A stretch of 64,000 bases of DNA from RHLJ01 sp965601955 (GTDB taxonomy: Bacteria; Bacteroidota; Rhodothermia; Balneolales; Balneolaceae). The notes beneath the pieces are model-generated. The model saw only the letters and a program-made list of their open reading frames with translations, had not been told where the DNA came from and searched no databases. Shown here in pieces: positions 56,752 to 64,000 of the stretch. Made by a program: the position numbers and the translations under genes. Every line of letters begins with the position of its first letter. The first letter of the stretch is position 1. The stretch is taken from positions 496,001 to 560,000 of the forward strand of contig OZ271855.1 in assembly GCA_965601955.1 (NCBI GenBank). The letters run 5' to 3'.

Positions 56752-59700
56752 CTAGGATTTGAGAATGTTCCCTGGGTGGGAACCGAATCGTTCTTCGTAG
56801 ACCTTTGTAAAATAGGGGGGAGTAGTGAATCCAACGGAGTAAGCAACTTCAGAAATAGTTTTAGCACGTTTATTTTCTATAATCTCGCGTGCTGTTAACA
56901 ACCTGATTTCACGAACGAATTCGGCAGGTGTGAACCCGGTTTCTGTTTTAAGCTTTCTGTAAAGCTTACTTCTGCTCATATTTACCACAGTACATAGTTC
57001 TTCTACCGAAAGTTGAGGGTTCATTATATGTTTGCTTACATAACCCTTTAGTTTCCTGGTGAATGCCGTTCCTTCGCTTAGTTCTTCGGGCTTGCCCTTG
57101 CTGTGTTTGGCTATCGCCCGATCACGCTCAGCTTTTAACCGCAATAAGTTTCGGATTCGGGCTTTCAGCTCTTTCTCTACAAATGGCTTGGTTAGGTAAT
57201 CACTCACCCCAATCTCAAAAGCCTCCATACGATTATCCAGTTCAGATAAAGCAGTGAGCATCATAATAGGAGTTAGGCGATATTCGGGGACGGACCGGAC
57301 ATACCTGGAAAATTCAAACCCATCCATATCGGGCATCATCACATCAGAAATGATAACGTCGGGTTCAACCAGTGCAAGCTTTTTTTTCCCCTCCAAACCG
57401 TTTTCAGCACCAGTAACCTCGATATTACTTTCTGATAGCAGGTCAGAAATGTACAGCCTCATATCCGGGTTATCTTCTACCAGGAGGACTTTGGTTGTAA
57501 AAGGCGCTTCTTTTTTGGGGAGGGTTGATATATGTATTGGAGCATCATGGCTTGCAATATATTCCTCTTCAACTAAAACAGGGACTCCACTTGAGGCCAT
57601 TGTTTTTGGGCAGCTACGAAGAGTGACTAAAAAAGTACTTCCCACTCCAGGTTCACTCTCTACCGAAATACTTCCACCATGTAGTTCTACCAGTTCTTTG
57701 GTTAGGTTTAGCCCCACGCCAAGACCGTAATTCCCCTTTGTAATACCTTGCTCTTCAGAATGAAACCTATCAAAAATAAAGGGAACCCGGTCTTTCTGAA
57801 TACCAATTCCATTATCAGAGACAGATAACTCAACAAAGTCGCCATTCAGCCTTACAGCAACCTCAACCGTACCTTTTTCTGGTGTAAATTTTATGGCATT
57901 AAAGACAAGGTTGTTCAAAATCTTTTGAAATTTATCCGGGTCAACTCCTGCACACACCTCTTCAGTAGGAATAGAAGTTTTCAGGTGGATTTTTTTATTC
58001 CGGGCCAGGCTCTCGAACGAAGCCATAATTAGCCTTACCGTAGCTCCAACATCAAGTTTGATGGGGTTAATCTCAATATTACCAGAGTCAAGTTTAGCAA
58101 GGTCCAGCACCTGGTCTACGAGCTGTTTTAACCGGAACCCATTTCGGCGGGCGAGATCCAGGTTGTGTTTCCATTTTTCCGGTACAGTTGTAGTATCATA
58201 ATCAAGGCTCTGAAGAGGGCCTAATACCAGGGTAAGCGGCGTTCGTAATTCGTGAGAAATATTAGTGAAGAAAGTATCCTTGGCATGACTTAGTTCATCA
58301 ATGATTTCTTTCTGCTTTTCAACCTCTTCTTTTTGCCGTTCAACCTCTTCTTTTTCCTTGCGCAGATCGTTGGTTTTCTCAGAAATAATACCTTCTAGTT
58401 TCTGTTGATTAACCCTGCTTCGATGTTCTCTCATTACCAGTACAAGTACTATGAGTCCCAAGAGTGAACTTCCTGCAAGTACTCTAAACCAGGTGGTTTC
58501 ATAAAAGAAGGGAGCTACAGTGATTTTTACCGAAGCAGATTCGGTGCTCCACACCCCATCGTTGTTAGAACCTTGCACTTTAAATGTATAGGTACCTGCA
58601 GGCACATTAGTAAAATAGGCGGTTCGTCGATTGCCTACAGTATGCCATTCGTTCTCTTCATGTTTATGGAACCCATCAAGTCTATACCGGAATTGGTTTT
58701 TTTCTGGCTGGAGAAAACTCAATGCAGCATAGCTCACCTCAAAATCTCTTTGATCGGCTTCTAGGTGTATTTCCTGGTTAATATTCTCAACCTCTTTATC
58801 ACCCCACGCAATACGGTGAATATGGACCGGAGGAGCAATACGATTTTGGGTTATTTTAGCGGGGTCTACCGAAACCGCTCCTCCCTGACCCGCAAACCAC
58901 AGCGTTCCGTCAAACGCTTTTATTGCTGATGGCTGGGTTCCCCCATTTCCCTCTCTATGAATCAGTCCATCTTCTTCGGTATAGCTGGTAGAAATAATAG
59001 TTTTAATTTCTCCATCCAAAAAAGCATGGATTTCTTCTTTTGTAACCCAGAAAATTCCCTGGTTGGTATTCATCCAAAAACGGCCATAATCATCTTCCAG
59101 GATTACATGGATAGAGTTGTGGTATAATCCATTCGCTTCATTTAAGGTAACCAGGCTCGAAAAATCAGGTTCTCCTTCCACAAGACGGATGATATCCAGC
59201 CCACTACCTTCACTGCCAATAAACAGCCACTCTGCGCCTGTCTCAGGGTCGACATAGACATAGAGCCCACGAATAAAATCACTGCTTAAGCCATCCCGGG
59301 TTGAATGGTGGAAATAGGAGTTTCCGTCATAGCGTACCAGTCCTTCCCCTCTGGCTGAGGCCCAAATATCACCGCGGGGTGTTTCCATAATGTACTGGTA
59401 GGTGGCATAAGGCACGTTTTCTTTTCCAGCCACGGGCTCCCAGACTCCATCTTCACGGACAAAAAGCCCCCGGTTTCCTCTAGCAGAAGTACCAATCCAG
59501 AGACGTTGCTGAGAATCCTCAAACAAGCTATGGATACTAAAATGGTTTAAGAACTCAGGGGTAGGATAAGGTTCAAAGGTATTGCTTAGCGGATTTAAGT
59601 AATGTATTCCAGCTTCAAGCAGCCCACCGATAAGCAGCGTTTGATCACCAAGCTGTTCGATAGTGTATATGTGTCCTTTTTTTACTTTTCCCTGGATATT

Positions 59701-60945
59701 GATATTGGAGATAGTCTCCTCGTCGGAAATCTTGTTCATTCCAGCTCCGAATGTACCCACCCATATAGAAGTGTCCTTAGCCTGGAACACGGCGTTTACA
59801 TTATTGTAGTTTAGTCCATCTTTTGTAGTGAAAGGATCGAACAGGTTTTCTTTGAGCTGAAGCAGTCCATCTTTTATAGTGGGAACCCATAAGGTGCCTT
59901 CTTTATCAACGAGAAGGCCCCCAATAATACCATCAGATTCCAGGATAAGGTCATTATTTCTATAAATCTCTGTATCGGTAGCAAACCAAACATGATCTCT
60001 TTCTTGAGGATACACTTCAATAAAGTTCGATGGTTGAATGGTTCTTTTTACCAGTTGCTCATCTTTAAATTCAAAAAGAGATCGATTATCAAAGTTCTGA
60101 GAAGGAAATATGGTGGTGAGAAGCAGGGTATTCATACTGGTTGTAGCCACACTAACAAATGCTTCCCCAGTTGACTGGTAAAGAAGGCTGAGCTTGTTAT
60201 CCCGGTAGCTATATATTTCAAGGGGGGTTACGATAAGTTGCGTATCATTGGAGGTATTATCAGGCAGAGAAATCCAATTCAGTTCGGGTAAATTCAGGCC
60301 TTTTGAGCGGGGATCTGTTAAGGGGATGCTATGATCCAGAATTTTTTCTATGGTGCCATCCTCATACCGATAAAGAAAAGTATCCTGGAAGTAGGTAAAC
60401 CACACGATCCCTTGTTCGGCCTTCAGGATTCGTTCAACGGGTTTTTGAATGAGCTCAGGGGCAAAAGGTTTTAATGACCCGTTATCATAAACCTGTATAC
60501 CGTTATCTTCTCCAAACCAAATTCTTCCCTCCTCATCTTTATAATAGAAATTCCCGTCCCTCACTTCCCCTACCACACCCTGGTCAGGGGATGAAAGTAG
60601 GGTAAAGGCTTCATCCTTTAGGGCGAAAATATCAGCCCCCTGGTTCATCACAATGATACTTCCGTCGCCACTTTCTACAAGCCCTAAGATGCGGTTTCCT
60701 CTTAATCCAGGATATTCAGCGGAAGTGTATACTTTAAAGTTTTCGCCATCAAAGCGAACCAGGCCCCCGCTGGTACTAAGCCATAAATATCCATTCTCGG
60801 CCTGAATAATATTATTCACCGATTTTACCGGGAGGCCATCTTCAATGGTCCAGTTTTTTATAGTATAGCCCGGGGCTACAAATTGGGCATAGCTATCCCA
60901 GTGACCAATAAAGAGAATCAGTATTAATGTTCTTATAGTCCTCAT
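56752..60945 (-). CDS. Hybrid two-component system regulator (HTCS), copy I
   Basis: 1397 residues, paralogue of 40849-45015 with the same order: signal peptide, propeller sensor, Y_Y_Y, transmembrane helix (about 815-835), coiled coil, kinase core (SHELRTPLT, about 897), ATPase (NAIKFTPEKGTVEV, DNGIGIQKDRV), receiver (Asp in DVMMPDMDG, about 1203) and AraC-type HTH (about 1300-1397). Relative to copy E the linker before the kinase has an extra EEVEKQK, one heptad, from a 21-bp duplication. The sensor is close to copy E in many stretches while the HTH differs more, so similar signals may be sent to different operators. It lies 133 nt upstream of operon H-G. Confidence 0.95.
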   Translation of the reverse strand: MRTIRTLILILFIGHWDSYAQFVAPGYTIKNWTIEDGLPVKSVNNIIQAENGYLWLSTSGGLVRFDGENFKVYTSAEYPGLRGNRILGLVESGDGSIIVMNQGADIFALKDEAFTLLSSPDQGVVGEVRDGNFYYKDEEGRIWFGEDNGIQVYDNGSLKPFAPELIQKPVERILKAEQGIVWFTYFQDTFLYRYEDGTIEKILDHSIPLTDPRSKGLNLPELNWISLPDNTSNDTQLIVTPLEIYSYRDNKLSLLYQSTGEAFVSVATTSMNTLLLTTIFPSQNFDNRSLFEFKDEQLVKRTIQPSNFIEVYPQERDHVWFATDTEIYRNNDLILESDGIIGGLLVDKEGTLWVPTIKDGLLQLKENLFDPFTTKDGLNYNNVNAVFQAKDTSIWVGTFGAGMNKISDEETISNINIQGKVKKGHIYTIEQLGDQTLLIGGLLEAGIHYLNPLSNTFEPYPTPEFLNHFSIHSLFEDSQQRLWIGTSARGNRGLFVREDGVWEPVAGKENVPYATYQYIMETPRGDIWASARGEGLVRYDGNSYFHHSTRDGLSSDFIRGLYVYVDPETGAEWLFIGSEGSGLDIIRLVEGEPDFSSLVTLNEANGLYHNSIHVILEDDYGRFWMNTNQGIFWVTKEEIHAFLDGEIKTIISTSYTEEDGLIHREGNGGTQPSAIKAFDGTLWFAGQGGAVSVDPAKITQNRIAPPVHIHRIAWGDKEVENINQEIHLEADQRDFEVSYAALSFLQPEKNQFRYRLDGFHKHEENEWHTVGNRRTAYFTNVPAGTYTFKVQGSNNDGVWSTESASVKITVAPFFYETTWFRVLAGSSLLGLIVLVLVMREHRSRVNQQKLEGIISEKTNDLRKEKEEVERQKEEVEKQKEIIDELSHAKDTFFTNISHELRTPLTLVLGPLQSLDYDTTTVPEKWKHNLDLARRNGFRLKQLVDQVLDLAKLDSGNIEINPIKLDVGATVRLIMASFESLARNKKIHLKTSIPTEEVCAGVDPDKFQKILNNLVFNAIKFTPEKGTVEVAVRLNGDFVELSVSDNGIGIQKDRVPFIFDRFHSEEQGITKGNYGLGVGLNLTKELVELHGGSISVESEPGVGSTFLVTLRSCPKTMASSGVPVLVEEEYIASHDAPIHISTLPKKEAPFTTKVLLVEDNPDMRLYISDLLSESNIEVTGAENGLEGKKKLALVEPDVIISDVMMPDMDGFEFSRYVRSVPEYRLTPIMMLTALSELDNRMEAFEIGVSDYLTKPFVEKELKARIRNLLRLKAERDRAIAKHSKGKPEELSEGTAFTRKLKGYVSKHIMNPQLSVEELCTVVNMSRSKLYRKLKTETGFTPAEFVREIRLLTAREIIENKRAKTISEVAYSVGFTTPPYFTKVYEERFGSHPGNILKS

Positions 60946-60982
60946 CTAACACCCAGTTATTTTGAGAGGCGAACATACTTTT

Positions 60983-61034
60983 CCAGACAATTACGCTCTT
61001 GCAGAGATAAGTGTGCACAGATAAGAGCGTCTGG
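60983..61034 (-). promoter_or_regulatory. Inverted repeat in the leader of HTCS copy I
   Basis: CCAGAC..CGCTCTT pairs with AAGAGCG.TCTGG around a 22-nt inner stretch. It corresponds to 45051-45087 before copy E, with a longer loop and a longer outer stem. Confidence 0.45.
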
Positions 61035-61168
61035 CGGCTAATATATTACGAATTATGATAAATCCGAATCTGTTTCAACAATGGGTTACAAATTTTGCCA
61101 CGTAAAGAGTGAAAGGAATGTAGGGCTGGGTTGAAATAGAAAAGGGTTAAAAAGAACACCTATAGAAT

Positions 61169-61243
61169 TAAAAATGAAAAATTTAAAATTAGGAGTGCCG
61201 GTTCGGAACTCTTGAATTTTAAATTTTTAATTCTTCATTTTTG
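61169..61243. repeat. Intergenic hairpin after small gene J
   Basis: Nearly identical to 45195-45269, including the 24-nt loop in the same orientation. It partly overlaps the stop codon region of the small gene at 61235. Confidence 0.75.
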
Positions 61244-61489
61244 ATCTCGAGACTGGGAATCTCTATTTCTGTCTTTCAATTTTTTTAGCGCATAAGCTCC
61301 GCCAGCAGCAGCGAGTAACCCAAGTCCTCCATCGATAGGAGTTTGGTCAGGTTGATCAGGGAATTTAGGTTGTGCTACGACGATTGTTGATAGTAAGAGT
61401 GCAAACGTAAATACATGTAGTATCTTCGAGGTCATTAGTTTGAAGTGATGCGAAAGGGTGGTTGATTTTTTTACTTCGATCAGTTTCAT
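61235..61489 (-). CDS. Small PID-CTERM-like protein, short mosaic form (copy J)
   Basis: 84 residues. The first eight (MKLIEVKK) match the long forms, then STTLSHHFKLMTSKILHV continues as in copy G about 80 residues further on, so the zinc-ribbon-like domain has been removed in frame. The membrane segment is copy G-like, while the tail (LGLLAAAGG ... KKLKDRNRDSQ) is copy F-like. It therefore looks like a recombinant of the two. It keeps the 11-nt gap to its large gene. Confidence 0.85.
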   Translation of the reverse strand: MKLIEVKKSTTLSHHFKLMTSKILHVFTFALLLSTIVVAQPKFPDQPDQTPIDGGLGLLAAAGGAYALKKLKDRNRDSQSRDQK

Positions 61490-61500
61490 GGCATTTCAGG

Positions 61501-64000
61501 TTATTTAATTAAGGTAAGTTTTTTGGTAAGTGAAGTGCTGCCCGCCGTTAGCCGGTAGATATAAGTTCCACTGGCTAACCGGGAAGCATCAAATCGAACG
61601 GTATAACGTCCCGCAGACTGCTGCTCGCCATCTATCAGGCTAGCTACTTTACGCCCCATCAGGTCGAACACTTCCAACCGGACACTGCTTTGTAGGGGTA
61701 GGTTATAGGTTATAGTTGTGACCGGATTGAAAGGGTTCGGATAGTTTTGTTGCAGCTCGAGCGTAGCCGGCAGCGCATCTTCTGATTCACTACTTACCTG
61801 GGTGTTAGGAGTAAGTATGAGTTGGAATCGATGCCCATCGATCTTGCTTTTCGCTGCAACAAGGTTAGGTGCTATAAGAGAGGTATTCATTGTTTTTTGG
61901 TTAACATGCTGGATGTCCAGCTCTAATTCCTCTCCTTCATTTATCGGATATACCGTATCTGTTTCCAGATCTTTGATGGTAATTGACCATCCTTCAAAGT
62001 CTTCCAGCCCTTCGAAGGATAGCCTCGCTGTTTTAGCATCTAATAACCCAGACAAGGAAAGTGGAACGCTGAGTTCTTCACTATGATCTACAGGGAGCGC
62101 GTTTATTTTTAGCTCGCCCTGATTCTCTATGATCGTAGCCAGCCTCAGATAGGAAGAGGAAAATGGCTTCAGAGAGAGGGCATCAAAGGCGTCTCGTCTG
62201 AGTTCTCCTCCTTCCTGGAAGCTTAACCATGCATTGGCTGTTAAGTCTCCTGCTTCGGCATGAATGTTGAGAATTTTAGGGTCAGCCGGGATTTCTTTTA
62301 GGAACACACCTGCTGAATCAGAAATAGCGCCTTCTCCTATGCTCAGACTTCCGCTGCCCCCTGAGCCCTGGATGAAGAAGCCCTGGAAAGGGGCAATTTC
62401 TCCCTCATTGGCATCCCCGGTGGTACCGTTCCAGGTGAGCCAGGCTGCACCAGCTGCATCATATACATAGAAGGTATTGGAGAGGTTGGTTTTGGAGACG
62501 GCCGAAGAATCCCAGTCGATGGTAGAAGTGAAGGGATTCCCGGCCAGGAAGAAGTCTCCGTCCCCTAAACCAGATACTACATCAATGGTGCCGGAATTGA
62601 GCGTTCCATCCCCTCCAAACTGGGAGACTGAAACCCGTTTAGGGAAGCCATCCGGGGTACCATCTGCACTGTCATCGCTAAAAATGTAGAGCAAAAATCC
62701 CTGACCGGCATCAAGGTTGTCGGTGGACTGATTGCTAAGAGAAACCCAGGCCTGAGTACCCTCATCCCAGGTCCATGCGGTATCATCACCCCCCGGATCA
62801 TCGGAGCCCGTAAAACCCTGGGTCCAGAAGTTACCGAGCAGCTCATCAAACACGGCGCCACTGGTAGGAGAGGCCATCACCCGGTAATCTTCATCTCCTG
62901 GAATGGTCTGGTTCATGGTATTAAAAAAGATATAGGCTGCTCCTTTGCTGCTACCTGCTTCCGGAGCTCCCATTATGACCTCATCCATCGAATCTCCGTC
63001 GATATCGGCGGCTAGCACTCTAGACCCTAAAAACTCTCTACTTTCTCCGTTGAGCGTAAAGCCGTTATCTCCGTCAAGAGAGGAAAGCTCAAACTCCGAA
63101 ACGGAGGTATCATCGAAGCCAAAAATAACGTAAACAGCACCGAAATTAGAGTTTCGTCTTGTGTTACCCACTATTATTTCGTCCATGCCATCCCCATCCA
63201 GGTCGGCAGAAGAGACACTTTCTCCAATATAATCGTAAGCAACGGGTCCCTTGAAAAAGAACCCATTTGTGCCATCCAGGGAAGTATCATCAATAACCGA
63301 AGGGAAGCTACTTCCTCCAAATATCACCATAACTTCACCGGCATTAGTATTATCTCGGTCATATCCGCTTGCCCCAACGATTAGGTCATCATATCCGTCC
63401 CCATTGATATCACCACTGCTGACTGAGGCTCCGAGATAGTTACCAGTAATGGTGCCCCCAATTTGGAAGCCATCGGATCCATCCAGATCGGAGACTTGTA
63501 CCGTATCTGCAAAGGTGGATGTTTGACCAAATACAACCGCAGCACTTCCATCATAATCGAAGGCCCTTTCTCCAGCGGCTAATATATCCTGAATACCGTC
63601 TCCGTTTATATCTCCTGTTCCAAGAGCATAACCGAAATACCCGAAGCCAGAGCTTATTGGATTTCCGGCAATCTTAAAGCCCGAAGTGCTGGCATCCAGG
63701 TTTTCCAGTTCCAGGGTATCCGCAAAAGCATCGCTTTGACCAAACACCACATACACCATTCCTTGATAGTTTGAGTCGTTATTTTTTGGAGCTCCAATAA
63801 TGACATCATCAAAATCATCTCCATTGATATCTCCCGAGCTTACTGCCTTGCCACTATACTCATAGGTTCCATATTCACCTACCATCACAAAGCCATTGGT
63901 ACCGTCAACAAGAAGGCTTACATCTATCGAAGAATCAAAGCTGCCGGTATGGCCAAAAACTACATATGTATGTCCTTCATATCCATAGGGCTGAACTGAG
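61501..64000 (-). CDS. FG-GAP beta-propeller surface protein with T9SS sorting domain (copy J, cut by window end)
   Basis: The C-terminal 833 residues of a family member; the frame is open to the window edge, and codons before the Met at 63888 read as normal blade sequence (YVVFGHTGSFDSSIDVSLLV). Five blades are inside the window (for example GDINGDGIQDILAAG and ADLDGDGMDEIIVGN), then the conserved module (FFLAGNPFTSTIDWDSS) and the T9SS tail (NYPNPFNPVTTITYNLP to KLTLIK). The N-terminal extension, signal and two blades should lie beyond 64000. Near-copy of F in arrangement (with HTCS I as the counterpart of E). Confidence 0.92.
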   Translation of the reverse strand, partial: SVQPYGYEGHTYVVFGHTGSFDSSIDVSLLVDGTNGFVMVGEYGTYEYSGKAVSSGDINGDDFDDVIIGAPKNNDSNYQGMVYVVFGQSDAFADTLELENLDASTSGFKIAGNPISSGFGYFGYALGTGDINGDGIQDILAAGERAFDYDGSAAVVFGQTSTFADTVQVSDLDGSDGFQIGGTITGNYLGASVSSGDINGDGYDDLIVGASGYDRDNTNAGEVMVIFGGSSFPSVIDDTSLDGTNGFFFKGPVAYDYIGESVSSADLDGDGMDEIIVGNTRRNSNFGAVYVIFGFDDTSVSEFELSSLDGDNGFTLNGESREFLGSRVLAADIDGDSMDEVIMGAPEAGSSKGAAYIFFNTMNQTIPGDEDYRVMASPTSGAVFDELLGNFWTQGFTGSDDPGGDDTAWTWDEGTQAWVSLSNQSTDNLDAGQGFLLYIFSDDSADGTPDGFPKRVSVSQFGGDGTLNSGTIDVVSGLGDGDFFLAGNPFTSTIDWDSSAVSKTNLSNTFYVYDAAGAAWLTWNGTTGDANEGEIAPFQGFFIQGSGGSGSLSIGEGAISDSAGVFLKEIPADPKILNIHAEAGDLTANAWLSFQEGGELRRDAFDALSLKPFSSSYLRLATIIENQGELKINALPVDHSEELSVPLSLSGLLDAKTARLSFEGLEDFEGWSITIKDLETDTVYPINEGEELELDIQHVNQKTMNTSLIAPNLVAAKSKIDGHRFQLILTPNTQVSSESEDALPATLELQQNYPNPFNPVTTITYNLPLQSSVRLEVFDLMGRKVASLIDGEQQSAGRYTVRFDASRLASGTYIYRLTAGSTSLTKKLTLIK

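Noticed and set aside
61501..63888. Copy J starting at the internal Met (63888)
   Set aside because: Codons upstream to the window edge are blade sequence in the same frame, so the gene is truncated by the window.
27013..64000. Prophage or transposon origin of the array
   Set aside because: No integrase, transposase or att-like repeats seen inside the window; duplication and recombination explain the structure.

Overview
The window looks like a chromosomal segment of a Balneolota/Rhodothermota-type relative of the Bacteroidota (Balneola or Gracilimonas-like). The basis is the type IX secretion (T9SS) C-terminal signal with the NYPNPFNP motif, the large hybrid two-component regulators with beta-propeller sensors, and the mixture of housekeeping and surface genes. 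This placement is inference; no rRNA or tRNA gene is present in the window.

Positions 1-27000 are mostly ordinary core and accessory genes. They include a small membrane-protein/winged-helix operon, metK, ruvB, ppk1, an ECF sigma factor with a TPR anti-sigma-like protein, scpA overlapping an M28 peptidase lipoprotein, and a secreted TPR-CHAT protein diverging from a 45-residue Gly/Pro-rich small ORF. They continue with ftsY, a CDP-alcohol phosphatidyltransferase, a NUDIX hydrolase and an excisionase-type HTH pair. Next come a large metallophosphoesterase-outer membrane barrel protein that is frameshifted in a G6 tract, a class III cyclase-TolB-TPR protein with a MarR regulator, and an overlapping TPR-OGT/TIGR03032 pair. 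Intergenic palindromic repeats and one (TTCAATG)n tract lie between them.

Positions 27000-64000 hold an expanded gene family, all on the minus strand. Seven large proteins (about 1030-1045 residues, one cut by the window end) share one layout: a strongly conserved 45-residue extension before the signal peptide, a seven-bladed FG-GAP beta-propeller with calcium-type DxNGDG loops, a conserved beta-rich module and a T9SS sorting domain. Six small proteins accompany them; each ends in a PIDGG-hydrophobic-basic tail like an exosortase-type (PID-CTERM) signal. Three of the small proteins carry an N-terminal CxxC-N29-CxxC zinc-ribbon-like domain and three lack it. Three membrane-spanning beta-propeller/Y_Y_Y/AraC regulators each lie directly upstream of a large-protein operon; two are full hybrid histidine kinases and one lacks all phosphorelay domains.

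I read the right half as a regulated surface display system that has grown by segmental duplication, gene conversion and internal deletion. Supporting observations are: TGCCA direct repeats exactly 21 bp apart in front of three large-gene operons and in front of a degraded miniature operon near 49.4-49.8 kb; a fixed 10-11 nt gap between large and small genes; mosaic small genes; and intergenic hairpins whose loop is inverted between two copies. The function of the displayed proteins is unknown. Adhesion or ligand binding is a reasonable guess from the FG-GAP propeller only.
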